A stretch of DNA of 64,000 nucleotides from Fasciola hepatica (lineage: Eukaryota > Platyhelminthes > Trematoda > Plagiorchiida > Fasciolidae). This document shows positions 46,101 to 54,925 of this stretch, one piece after another. Each line of letters starts with the position of its first letter. The first letter of the stretch is position 1. The stretch covers positions 506,001 to 570,000 of the forward strand of contig CANUEZ040000199.1 of the NCBI GenBank assembly GCA_948099385.1. The letters run 5' to 3'. The position numbers and the translations under genes were made by a program. The notes beneath the pieces were generated by a model. It was given only the letters and a program-made list of their open reading frames with translations. It made no database searches and was not told where the DNA came from.

Positions 46101-46408
46101 AGCTGAGTAGAAACCCCTGGCGTGGCAGTCAGCTTGGTTGTTAAGCTAAGCCGGGTGTGGCTAGTACTGATGAGATTCGTTAGATTGGAGGGATATCGGC
46201 GGTTGGTAAGTCTACTTAGCGCGGAACAACACCGCGAAAGATCACTATCGAGTGCTTTACTATTGGTAGATACTGGTGGCTGGGGCGTAGAAATATGAGG
46301 AAGGAGGGTTAAGTAGCTGTTAAGTGGGAAAGAAAAAGGACGTGTAGCAGCCTCAGGTATCTTGGCACCTGCCTTAATACGGGCGGTAACATAGGTGCCC
46401 TCTTGACA
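43158..46408 (-). pseudogene. ORF2 (endonuclease-reverse transcriptase) of LINE copy F, nearly intact
   Basis: ORF2 of a CR1-like LINE. From the first ATG (46,057) the endonuclease keeps all expected residues: LNARS (Asn36), TETWL (Glu63), GDFNAP (Asp169, Asn171), ILDLIF (Asp213) and GCDHLPV (His236). RT fingers follow (YHPGPDAVPPATF, NYRPVNHTPIVSRIMERLIK), then YLDMTKAFDRV-type, SGVIQGSVLGPLLFLIYVND, LFADDIKIMYSF, HVRPLLEYC, QRRFTKQLLG and YSSLWNKLPP, ending at 43,158. Two lesions are visible: loss of one base in a T run at 44,378-44,382 and an in-frame TAA at 44,229-44,231. The frame is also open upstream of the ATG back to the ORF1 stop (46,409-46,411), with no start codon in between. The open parts are 46,408-44,339 and 44,171-43,158. 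Confidence 0.85.
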
Positions 46409-47989
46409 TCAGTAATTTGATGGGCTGTAACCTGGAGGGGGAATGTGAAATGGAAGTGGGATATACGGGTGTTGGTTGGCGTAGAGACTGGGAGGTCGTG
46501 GGTACTGTTGTAAGTGGCCTGCGGTAGAAAAGGGATTCAGGGTGGGTGAGATATGTGAACGATAAAAGGAAAGAGATTCATGTGAGAAAATATTACTTAG
46601 GCTACGATAGAAGTTATGTAGAACACTAAAGTAATCGTTTGGTATGAATGGTGGCGTTGTTGAAGAGGCCCGGAGGTTAGTTGTACCAGCCTGATGAAGA
46701 TGATAACCAGGTGAAGAGAACGCGATACTGGGTGGAATGTACGGTGCAACTAGTGGTTGGTGGTTTGGATTGGGGAGATAGGTCTTGAATGACGTTTTCT
46801 TGTCCATTGTTGCACTCCGTGTTGCCTCGCTTGGGGTCCTTAGCCGTTGGGAGTGTGGCTTGATGAGTGAGTTAGGATTGACCGTAGTGTCAACAACGTG
46901 CAGTCCACCTAGTAATGATGTTTTCGCTGGTTTGGGGGATGGCCTAGGCACCGTAGATTGCCGAGTGGCTATTGGAGCCGAGTGGAGAGATGGCAAAGAA
47001 GAATTTGGGGTGACTCCGCTGATGGGTTGAGGATTTCTGGGTATGGCTGTTAAGCCAGTTAGGCGGTTCGCATCGTCATCGATCGTGGCCGATATTTCGG
47101 TGATAGGTAATGGTGGAATCGAGTTAGTCAGCCCAAGAGAGGACAGCTTGCCCGGGGTAAACTCTATGCTTCTTGGTTTCTTAGGCGCTGGCTGGTGAGG
47201 TGACGTTGAACTGGATATATCTAAATCGACGTCAAACATATGGGATCGATGTTCTGGTGAACATGAAGCCGAATTGATATTGCATGTATTTTGCGTATCG
47301 TCAGACTGAGAAGAAGCGGATAGTTGAGGGCGGACAATTTTTGACGAAGCTGAATGCGTGCTGGTGGACCTGGCGAATTCCCTTTGTAATGGGGTTTTGT
47401 CGGCAGCAATTTTAATGTTCTTGAACGGGGATCTCAAAGCGACGGTGGATTGGCTCTTAATGAATTGTTTAGCGGGTTCCTCTTCAAGAAATTTGAACAA
47501 CACTGGACAGGATTTGCGTTGAATGTTCTTTCGTAGCCGAAAGCACTGGCAGGGAAGGTGTGCCATATTAATAGAACTTAGAAGGTTATGTTTTACTTTC
47601 TCAACAGGGATTCTGTCGGGAATATTAAATACTACAGCATTTTTTGAGTTACTGATTCTTCGAACTATTTCTGAGGCAATGGCGTCTATGAAACGCCCAG
47701 CCGTGACTAGGTCTAGGGTTGACGGATTCGTTGGAGGGTCAGAGATATACGTGAGCGAAATTAGCTTGGATAGGGTCGTATCAATCAAAGAAATGTGGCT
47801 ACTGAGATTAAGAAGATTGTGTTCTATGGTCTCTGCCCTTTTGTTTGCCCCTCCAAATACATCGGTCAGGCTAACGGAACAAGGATTCAGTGGGAGTTTT
47901 GCGACTTTCGACTTGGCGAGTACTTTTGGTCGGATGTTGGTACGACCAACCAGTGAGGATGCGGTTTGTCTAGCCGGCAGTTTGGGCAT
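46409..47989 (-). CDS. ORF1 protein of LINE copy F
   Basis: A 526-residue protein, intact, starting at ATG 47,989. Residues about 45-80 have a heptad-like Leu/Ile pattern (TIEHNLLNLSSHISLIDTTL), consistent with a short coiled coil. Residues about 115-180 (NAVVFNIPDRIPVEKVKHNL, then RKSCPVLFKFLEEEPAKQFI) resemble the RNP2 and RNP1 strands of an RRM. The rest is Ser/Pro/Thr-rich, and the C-terminus (about 420-526) is rich in Pro and Tyr. By analogy with other LINE ORF1 proteins it would bind element RNA. Related, broken versions lie at 14.9-16.9 and 28.8-29.3 kb. The stop TGA (46,409-46,411) is in the same frame as ORF2. No zinc knuckle or PHD finger is seen. Confidence 0.75.
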   Translation of the reverse strand: MPKLPARQTASSLVGRTNIRPKVLAKSKVAKLPLNPCSVSLTDVFGGANKRAETIEHNLLNLSSHISLIDTTLSKLISLTYISDPPTNPSTLDLVTAGRFIDAIASEIVRRISNSKNAVVFNIPDRIPVEKVKHNLLSSINMAHLPCQCFRLRKNIQRKSCPVLFKFLEEEPAKQFIKSQSTVALRSPFKNIKIAADKTPLQREFARSTSTHSASSKIVRPQLSASSQSDDTQNTCNINSASCSPEHRSHMFDVDLDISSSTSPHQPAPKKPRSIEFTPGKLSSLGLTNSIPPLPITEISATIDDDANRLTGLTAIPRNPQPISGVTPNSSLPSLHSAPIATRQSTVPRPSPKPAKTSLLGGLHVVDTTVNPNSLIKPHSQRLRTPSEATRSATMDKKTSFKTYLPNPNHQPLVAPYIPPSIAFSSPGYHLHQAGTTNLRASSTTPPFIPNDYFSVLHNFYRSLSNIFSHESLSFYRSHISPTLNPFSTAGHLQQYPRPPSLYANQHPYIPLPFHIPPPGYSPSNY

Positions 47990-48060
47990 TGCAACACTGA
48001 CCGCGATTGCACTAGAGAGCTAAATACACAGAGTAGTCTTACGTTCCCCAATGTACAGGC

Positions 48061-50254
48061 TTACTGAAATAAAAACGTGTAACTCTGTAGCTCTGGATCA
48101 AAGAAACTGAAAACTATGGAACTGTTGATATAGAGTCTCTGAAATTAAACGAGAACTTCTTTCAGGGAATTCCCTGAATTAATATGCTGAATTGGGTGGT
48201 AGACTGCCACACAGTCGCGCACGATGGTGCCAACTTTTTCTTATTTTAGACACAAGTTTCTCTCAGTTCATATCCTGGGAAGCAGTTCAAAGACTTCTTT
48301 TGCAAGAATTTTTAAATTAGCTGTTTAGGTCCAGATTTCGCGTCCGGAGGAAATCCTTAGAAAGTTTTTGGAGTTATGGGACCACACTAAAAAGCCGTAA
48401 TTTTTTAGTATTACTCTAGATAGCTAAGCAAAAACTATACCGATTTAAATCGATAAACGAATTGATGTGATGGTTCAGTTATTCCCGTGAATTGTTCGAG
48501 AATCGACACTGGTTTCACAGATGGAGTCGCCAGAAATATTTTTAGTTAGGCTTCATACCTAATTTCCTATAAAGGTCTTGTGCTGATATTTTACGATCTC
48601 ACTGTGGGGTGGCGCCAAGGAACGGACGATCACCAAAAGAGTTGAGCTAGCTAAAGAACGCTGGGTATTTTAAGGTTGGGCTTGCAAAGGGCTGTTTGTA
48701 GTAGTAATAGATCTAGATTTCTAGGTAGATGGTTTTGTAGATTTTTCGCGGTAATAAATTACGGACGCACAATGGTGGGTAAGTTTCATATCGGACAAAG
48801 TGGATTCTGAAAAAGGATGTGGTGGAGTGTCGACAGTTCCAGGGTCGGGAGTCATAGGACAGGAGAAGACGGAGTTGAAAGCCCCGGCGATCGCGGCGGG
48901 ATTACCAACCTGTGTGCCACCTGGTAACTCCAGATATGAAGTATTTGGACAAGAATGTGCTTCTGCTGTTGGTTATACGTGGAATCGGAAGTATCTTATC
49001 CGGCCGGCGAAGAGCAGACGCTTCCTTTGTTTAGTAGAGTTTTTCAGTGGTAACTCGAATACTATTAGAGAGCCTGCGCAGGAGGATTTATTCATGAAAA
49101 ACTGGACTATCTAATAGGCAGCGGGTGGGTATCGGTAGGGTCCAAAAAAGCACAGATATAAGGGAATTTTAACGGTCAGGTTGGAATGATGGAGCTGGCA
49201 TTGGAGGCATGAAGTGGTTGAGGCACGTTTTTTCATACAATTTTCAGTGGACGGGATAGTGTCCGGCAGGGGTTGTAGGGTGATACCACTGGGCGATAGC
49301 TGATGCAAGCTCAGCCTTGGGGATAGATAGTGCTTGAGATGAGGTGGGCTGTATTTGCCAAATTGAGAAACTCATTGGTTTTGTCTCTAGCGTGCTGACT
49401 ATTCAAACTCAGTAGTAGAGATTCATGCGGGCAAGGATGAAGAGGCTTGAAAGGGTGGATGACATGATTACCCGGAGGTGGCGGCCCAATTACCAGGGAT
49501 TTTGGGCCACAGGCGTCCCGTTATTGGCCGGGGTTTCCCATAAGGACGCATCATTGTTTGCAGGAGCTCATTGTCACATGACCTAGGTGATCAGCAGAGG
49601 TGTTCACTTGTAGACTCCAGGAGTATTGGAGGCTCCCCTTGATCTGAGACACTGGCTGTTGCTATTTGTGCCATTAGGGACTGCTGTTAGGTGATGCGTC
49701 TGGTGTAGTGATGCTCGGTTGGCCACCAGACTTAGACAAGGGTGTACAATACGGTGTTTTCGCCAGACAGATTTGCCTTGGCAAGCTCGTCCCTCATGAA
49801 GAAACGAAGTTGCCTGCCAGCTTCGAATGCTTGGAGGCAGGAGGAGGTGTATCTGTTGAGCCGAGGTCAGCATTTACTTGCGGCTGGCTGTTCATCATTG
49901 CTTAAAAATGGCTGTTTTGAGCAGTTGGTGTTCTGAGGTTGAGTTTGGTGGGTTCAAAGCCGATAATTTTGGGGGCTCTCAACCTCTTCATGGGGTGTCT
50001 TTGAAAGGGAGCTTTGTCGAATTTTATTAAAATATTCTTTTAAGCTGAAGAAGAAGAAACAGTGTACTGGTTTTAGATTAACTCTGCAGTTGTTGGCTCT
50101 TCAGTGATTTGGAGAGGAAGTGGACTTTCATGACTTTGATTTCGCTTGCGCGAGCGAGTCTAATGATATTTTCTCATCTCCATATCATCAGACTTTGTAG
50201 GGTATGGCTTACAACATGAAGAGGGATCGCGTCGGAAAAGGTAAACACAGTTGA
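48061..50254. other. No gene recognised (2.2 kb); contains a dispersed repeat
   Basis: Part of the left end may be the 5'UTR of LINE copy F. At about 48,640-48,790 there is a repeat shared with 55,462-55,610. Other short frames (48.8-49.1 and 49.6-49.9 kb) carry no motif I recognise. Confidence 0.3.
48640..48790 (+). repeat. Dispersed repeat, copy left of the DNA transposon
   Basis: The blocks GGGTATTTTAAGGTTGGGC, then TCTAGATTTCTAGG, then TTTTTCGCGGTAATAAATTA match in order the blocks at 55,485-55,580 (GGGTATTTCACAGAAGAGTT, GTCCAGATTTCTTAG, TTTTTCGTGGTAGTAATTTA). Identity is moderate. The nature of the repeat is unknown. Confidence 0.45.
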
Positions 50255-50401
50255 TTATTTGGAGCGTTTTATCCCCTTAGTAACCTCGGAAGAGATATTA
50301 TCTATAAAACTACCAGAGGCAGCTAGACCATTGTCACTGCTCGTCAACGAGAGCCGGGAAATATTCAGGAGCTGTGATGAAATCACCATGACCTCACCCT
50401 C
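50255..50401 (-). pseudogene. C-terminal part of an ORF split by the DNA transposon
   Basis: Read on the minus strand from the transposon edge, 47 codons follow the junction codon (GEVMVISSQLLNISRLSLTS and onward to a Lys/Arg-rich end, IKRSK) before TAA at 50,255-50,257. This frame joins in phase with the 62 codons at 54,926-55,111 when the transposon and one TC/GA duplication are removed. Ser/Thr-rich, no recognised domain. Confidence 0.6.
50400..50401. repeat. Target-site duplication TC, left copy
   Basis: TC precedes the left inverted repeat (CCCAGCC begins at 50,402), and TC follows the right one (54,924-54,925). A three-base match is not present (CTC versus TCA). Removal of one copy restores a reading frame, which supports a true 2 bp duplication. 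Confidence 0.6.
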
Positions 50402-50417
50402 CCCAGCCAGCACAAAA
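50402..50417 (+). repeat. Left terminal inverted repeat
   Basis: CCCAGCCAGCACAAAA, exact inverse of 54,908-54,923. The two ends diverge at the 17th base. Confidence 0.9.
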
Positions 50418-50418
50418 C

Positions 50419-50453
50419 GTGGTAAAAACGTGTTAAAAACATGTTTTTACCAC
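50419..50453. repeat. Subterminal palindrome, left end
   Basis: GTGGTAAAAAC (50,419-50,429) and GTTTTTACCAC (50,443-50,453) are perfect inverted arms of 11 bp around a 13 bp centre. They contain the TACCAC motif found repeatedly at both ends. Confidence 0.85.
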
Positions 50454-50570
50454 TTCAAAAAAGGGGTTTTTTAGGCGTTCAGTGACCCCGATAATATCGC
50501 TTAAATACCACTTAGTAGTATCACTTAAATACCACTTAAGTACCACTTAATAATACCACCTAAGTACCAC
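50448..50570 (+). repeat. Subterminal TACCAC repeats, left end
   Basis: TACCAC occurs at 50,448, 50,506, 50,530, 50,541, 50,554 and 50,565, usually as TACCACTTA or TACCACCTA. Inverse copies lie near the right end at 54,868-54,873 and 54,902-54,907. Clustered subterminal repeats are the binding sites of the accessory protein in plant CACTA elements; a similar role here is an inference. Confidence 0.7.
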
Positions 50571-50862
50571 ATAAAAAACACTTGTCGATGGAACGCGACA
50601 GGACCCTTTTTACTTAGACACCTCTGCTCCGGCTTCCGTATAGCCTTCGCACTAAGTGGCAAACATAAGCCAAACATAGCTCTGTAATACTGGCAATATT
50701 TCATTAACAGACCGATAATACGTACATAAACGACCTGATCTTAATTGTTACCGCGAATATCCCGGAAATATCTCACATTTCTTCTGAGCACTCAATTCGA
50801 CAGTGTGGCTTGATGAAAAAACAAATAATAACTGGAACAATATATTATAACTTTTTACAAGC

Positions 50863-52294
50863 TCAAGCAGCACTCTCCGGCTCCTCCGATTCCAGGTGCG
50901 GTGCGGTCTGAAAATCTACGGAATTTACTTGGCAATCCCGGTTTGACCTAATGCATTTCCGAGACCTCGTGTTGTGCAGCCACATGCGAACATGAAATCG
51001 GAACTCTGAATCCGAATGATTCGCGAAAATAGTGTGTGATTTAGCAGCATCTGGAAAATAAGGTGAAAATAGGTATAAACTTATAGAGAAACGCTTTGCT
51101 GGCTCGATGAATATCACAGACTCATAAGTAATTGAAAGGAAGTACCTTGCATCACTCCAAATACGAGTTTGTCATCAAGCGCAATTTTTTGGTTTTTTCC
51201 TGAGAGGCTGCATTCTTTCACGAGGTTGGCATGCAACACTTTCAGCAGTAGGGCCCGAACTGTCTCACCAAATGTTCGCCCACCTACGGAGGACAGTAGG
51301 GTGAACTGAAAAAATAAATAACTTCAAATACGTAAACCTACCAAGCTTTTTCGGCTGTGTTTGTTGGTCAACCGCTGCTCAGTCTTCATGAGATCATCAA
51401 CGCTTTCCAGTGGCAGATGAAAATCCTCCTTGGCCATAAATCCAGCTGTGTCCACCGTCGAAATGTGGATCTCTTTTTGCTGGTTTGCGGCCAAAATCCT
51501 GCAACACATTTCCCGCACTTGAACTAGATCTTCTTCAGAGAACATTCAAGTAATGACTGAAGACTTGCCCTTCATACGTTCAATGTCGTGTTGCATCTTC
51601 TGAAGCCGTTGCTCCACTGCATCACTTGAAGCCCTTGGTGGACTGTAAAAGTAGGAATTAATCGGTTCCACGCGAACGCAATCCTTCGAGTTGGACATTT
51701 TCCTCATGGGTACTCTTCTTGGCGCCATTGATGTTGACGGAATTTCTTCCCTGAGCACAATGCACATGAAAATATGCTCATACCTCAATTCCAGTGTGCT
51801 TGGCGGTGTCGGATAAGACTGAAATATTGGTGGTACGTTTTCTTTTTCAGAATGTTTTCGGCAGTCCTCCATTTCAGGTGAGTTATCCGATTCATCAGAG
51901 CTTGATTCGGTGGTCAAGAATCGATGTGGTCGTTTACTGAAAAATGTACCAATCAAAACATGTTCTCATTACATTAAGCGCCGCGGGCGCACATGTCCTT
52001 CGTGGAAACCCTGGTTTTCATCATCGCTATTAGCAGAACCACTTCTCAACCTTCCCGCTTCCTGTATATCATCTGTAAAGTGAAATAAATGAATTTTTAG
52101 GACTTACTGCAAATGTAAAGGATATTGACTTCGTGCAAGGTGAAATTGATGCCAGGGTCTTCATTGTTCCGGCAACGACGGTCCACTTCTTCCTCTGCAG
52201 TCTGAGGCCAGCGCAAGTACCTGCCATTTACCACCCACTTTTGTGGGACTATTTTCGTAACTCCCAGGCTTATGATTTTCACAATAAGGAACAT
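50863..52294 (-). CDS. DUF4806-like protein, second gene of the DNA transposon (7 exons)
   Basis: Exons (minus strand): 52,294-52,108; 52,072-51,973; 51,936-51,784; 51,750-51,569; 51,532-51,342; 51,305-51,146; 51,050-50,863. Introns are 35, 36, 33, 36, 36 and 95 nt. All phases agree and the product is 386 residues. The N-terminus (TKIVPQKWVV, LRWPQTAEEE) matches the start of proteins that carry DUF4806. The DUF4806-like domain is in exons 5-6: FHLPLESVDDLMKTEQRL, LSSVGGRTFGETVRALLLKV and NLVKECSLSGKNQK. The middle is acidic and Ser-rich (SSSDESDNSPEME). The fourth intron starts with GC and removes an in-frame TGA at 51,546-51,548. Function is unknown; its position suggests an accessory transposition or DNA-binding factor. 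The start at 52,294 is the first ATG, but an upstream exon is possible. Confidence 0.75.
51533..51568 (-). other. Probable GC-AG mini-intron of the DUF4806-like gene
   Basis: The sequence begins GCAAGT and ends GAAG, and is 36 nt long. It contains the in-frame TGA (51,546-51,548). Removing it keeps the frame (AAGG|AAGATC). The length equals the neighbouring introns, and GCAAGT is the usual consensus for the minor GC-AG class. A GT start at 51,564 would shift the frame. Confidence 0.6.
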
Positions 52295-52409
52295 TTAAGA
52301 GTGCAGGAGAAGTAGGAGTTTCTGTATACTTCCTTTTACATAGGAAGATGACCAGCGAAGTAACGCAGTCAGAACTAAGTAAGAAGATGAACACTGTGTA
52401 AAAATAACT

Positions 52410-54385
52410 TTATCTCCGTAGTGTATGCAAAACAGGGACCACAATCCCAGTGTCGTCAACTGGTATGTAAAAATATTTACACAGTATTTCTGTAAGATTC
52501 GCACACAGTTTCTCCGGCAAAAGTACACTTACACGGAAAATTAACAGACGAGAAGATGGTATTTCGTGAGTGAAAACATCTGCTGGTTCTTTGAACCGCT
52601 GGTAAAAAATGACGTCATCTACAATATCCACGACTTTACCAGGGTTCATTTGTACGTTCACAAAACAGTCTGCACCCTCTGTAGTGAGAACGGTACTTTG
52701 CCATTTGATTTGCTTGATTCCTCGGGGTACGCGGAATCGATAACAACCTACATCATCGGACTCATCTGGCGGCTGCATTCGTTGGCCTATGTTGTAAGCC
52801 TCAGAAATTCGCCTGAAAATCTGTATATGGGGTCTATTAGGTCCCCTGATGATTCGCCTTAATTTTGACATGAATGACTCATAGACAAAGGCTGAAAATA
52901 GGTTTACGTTCCCAAACCGTTTGACATCTAACCCTAAGTGAGCCAATGTGTGGACATTGTATGATAATTGCGATGGTGAATACAGATACTGAAGTTGAGA
53001 AATAAACTTTTTTAACAGGTTATCTGCTAATGGAAAATATGCAGAGAAATAATCACCAGAAAATATGTACAAAATAATGGACAAGGTCAGAAAGTTTAGA
53101 TACGGTAATCTACATAAAACACGCTGCAAGTAAACTGGACCCATATAAAGTGCAAATAGCCGTAGTTCGGTGGCCTTCCACCTTTCCAGATGACATAGCG
53201 ACCTACATTTTCGCGCAAAGTCACATGGAGTCCATTTACCGCACTTTATGATTAGATCCGATAGGCGATCGGCATCACAACGTTGTATTTTATAGTTTAT
53301 ATCGTTCTTCAGTAGCAACATGATCTTGCGAACTACACCTAAGAATATCAGATGCATAGGTTCACAAGGAAAAGCAGCTATCATATCAATAGGCAGTTCT
53401 TCAAAAGGTGAGCGCGTCGATTGATGGTGACCCGGATGCAAACGCGTGCGAAATGAAGCGTCTGTGCGAAGGGAACTACACAGATTGGGAAATGTCATAC
53501 GACCCGCGACATAAACACCTTTGCAAACACACCTATCACATCCGTGGTATCCAGCATGTCCCTTGATCTGCTTTATAAAAGCTCGGGCAGGGGCGTCACA
53601 CAAAACGGCTTGCAGATTGACGTCAATTTTAGAAGGCCTTCCGGGAATAGCAATTCCATTACTTATAACGGGCTTTAATTCCGAAATCAAGTCCGTTAGA
53701 TATTCAGCCACGTCCAACGGTTTGCTGTCACCATAGAAAACCCCAACAACAAAGGAGCACGTGAGAACTGGTTTCACGATACGGAATTGTATGGGCCACA
53801 GATGTTTTGTGGAGTCCTTGAAGCAACACATGCCGTCGAAATGTAGCTGAATGGAGATGCAGGTAGGAATGGGATCCATATGAACAGCTTCACGGAGTAT
53901 TGCTGCATGTAAGCCCAAATGAACATAAAAACCACCGGGAATGACACGTGATTCGCATGTGCGAGGCGTACCAAGAATCGTCCGTGGATCCCGGGGTACT
54001 TGGATAAAATGTGAACTTAACATTTGTAACCATCGTCGTAAATCCGTTAGTGACATGTTGCATTGGCTGTACAAAAGACGGATATCATCCAATATGTTTC
54101 CAGTGCTTATCCATGTGTTCGCATCAGTCACACTCCTGAATTCCGAAGCGGCAATATGATTGCCAAATGTAGAAGTATTCACGTGTTCCGCATTGTCTAA
54201 GACATAAATGAACACTATGTAGGTAACCAAGTCTTACCAGCCGGACTCCGGCAGACAGACATCCCGGCTAAATCCGATGTAGATGCTTCTGCTGCTGACC
54301 TGTCTGATGCTCGAAGCAGTTGACGCAGTCTTCGTTTCTTAGCGGATTTTGACGAACCAGGATGGGAAAATGTTCTTCCAGGCAT
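52410..54385 (-). CDS. En/Spm-like transposase, first gene of the DNA transposon (2 exons)
   Basis: Exon 1 is 54,385-54,238 and exon 2 is 54,196-52,410, separated by a 41 nt GT-AG intron (54,237-54,197). The spliced product is 644 residues. Exon 1 encodes a basic start (MPGRTFSHPGSSKSAKKRRL) typical of a nuclear DNA-binding tail. The core matches animal transposase-domain proteins: LHFDGMCCFKDSTKHLWPI (Asp170), FVVGVFYGDSKPLDV, VLCDAPARAFIKQIKGHAGY (Asp250), CDRCVCKG (Cys269/272), FPCEPMHLIFLGVVRKIM (Glu328) and LERWKATELRLFALYMGPVY. Asp170, Asp250 and Glu328 are my candidates for a DDE catalytic triad (inference). No internal stop. An upstream in-frame ATG at 54,526 would add an unrelated hydrophobic stretch, so I prefer 54,385. 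Confidence 0.8.
54197..54237 (-). other. 41 nt intron of the transposase gene
   Basis: It starts GTAAGAC and ends CTTAG, and contains an in-frame TAG that would otherwise terminate exon 1. Splicing joins G|AC to give Asp at residue 50 and keeps the downstream frame. Confidence 0.75.
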
Positions 54386-54867
54386 TGTTAAAAAAGTTAA
54401 ATCTGCATAATTTAAGAAGAGAGGCTGAAAAGAGATGACCATCAACGAACTGCACTTTGTTTCATGGTTTTCAATAAATATTATGAAACTGAGCGGATAG
54501 ATCGCTGCCCTGGGACAAAAGATCACTAATCCAAGTACTACAATGAAAAAACGGTCCGAAGTAAAGTGAGTTATATTACGAGAATCAAATTTAGGGATCT
54601 GTCCTGAACTTGGAGAAAAATATCGTCACCCGAGGACAGAATCACGAACGAGAAATTAGCGCAAACCATACGTGATCACTCAGCAAGGCGGACCGGCAGG
54701 TACGCGCCAAAAACTCGTAGCACATTAAAACAAACCAAAGTCAACTAGTTTTCGTAATACTCTTTTTATCGAAATTTCTTTGCACAAAGACGAGTAGCTT
54801 TGCTATGCAAAGGATCAATTTGGCCATTTTGAGCGGAAAAAAACACTCATCCTAGAGAAAAACAGAA

Positions 54868-54907
54868 GTGGTATTTATGTGGTGAATCTACCACATGGAA
54901 GGTGGTA
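54868..54907. repeat. Subterminal motifs and palindrome, right end
   Basis: GTGGTA at 54,868 and 54,902 are inverse copies of the left-end TACCAC motif. ATGTGGT (54,877-54,883) and ACCACAT (54,890-54,896) form a perfect 7 bp stem around a 6 base loop. The arrangement mirrors the left end but is shorter. Confidence 0.75.
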
Positions 54908-54923
54908 TTTTGTGCTGGCTGGG
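54908..54923 (-). repeat. Right terminal inverted repeat
   Basis: Reverse complement of CCCAGCCAGCACAAAA. It is followed by TC (54,924-54,925), the second copy of the target-site duplication. Confidence 0.9.
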
Positions 54924-54925
54924 TC

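Larger units (their letters stand above)
38946..48060 (-). mobile_element. CR1-like LINE copy F, near full length, best preserved in the window
   Basis: It runs on the minus strand from ORF1 (47,989-46,409) through ORF2 EN and RT (46,408-43,158) and a roughly 2 kb 3'UTR to a CATGC..GCATG hairpin (about 38,990) and an AAT tail (38,946-38,964). The 3'UTR is split by another LINE at 39,097-41,160. Without that insertion the element is about 7 kb. The sequence is nearly identical to the 22.6-25.3 kb copy in shared parts, so the family was active recently. The 5' end is not determined; 48,060 is nominal. Confidence 0.75.
50402..54923 (-). mobile_element. Complete two-gene DNA transposon (En/Spm-like transposase plus DUF4806-like protein)
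   Basis: 4,522 bp bounded by perfect 16 bp terminal inverted repeats (CCCAGCCAGCACAAAA) and a TC duplication. Inside the ends are repeated TACCAC motifs and short palindromes. Two genes lie on the minus strand about 115 bp apart: a transposase-like gene (54,385-52,410) and a DUF4806-like gene (52,294-50,863). Both give uninterrupted proteins after splicing short introns, so the element looks structurally autonomous. The transposase resembles the animal proteins loosely grouped with En/Spm (CACTA), but the termini do not read CACTA and the duplication is 2 rather than 3 bp. Confidence 0.85.

Noticed and set aside
54386..54526. Upstream ATG at 54,526 as start of the transposase
   Set aside because: It would add a hydrophobic stretch unlike the basic N-terminus that begins at 54,385. 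The region is more likely leader sequence.
50402..54923. Domesticated transposase gene of the host
   Set aside because: The gene still sits between perfect inverted ends with a target duplication and a second transposon gene.
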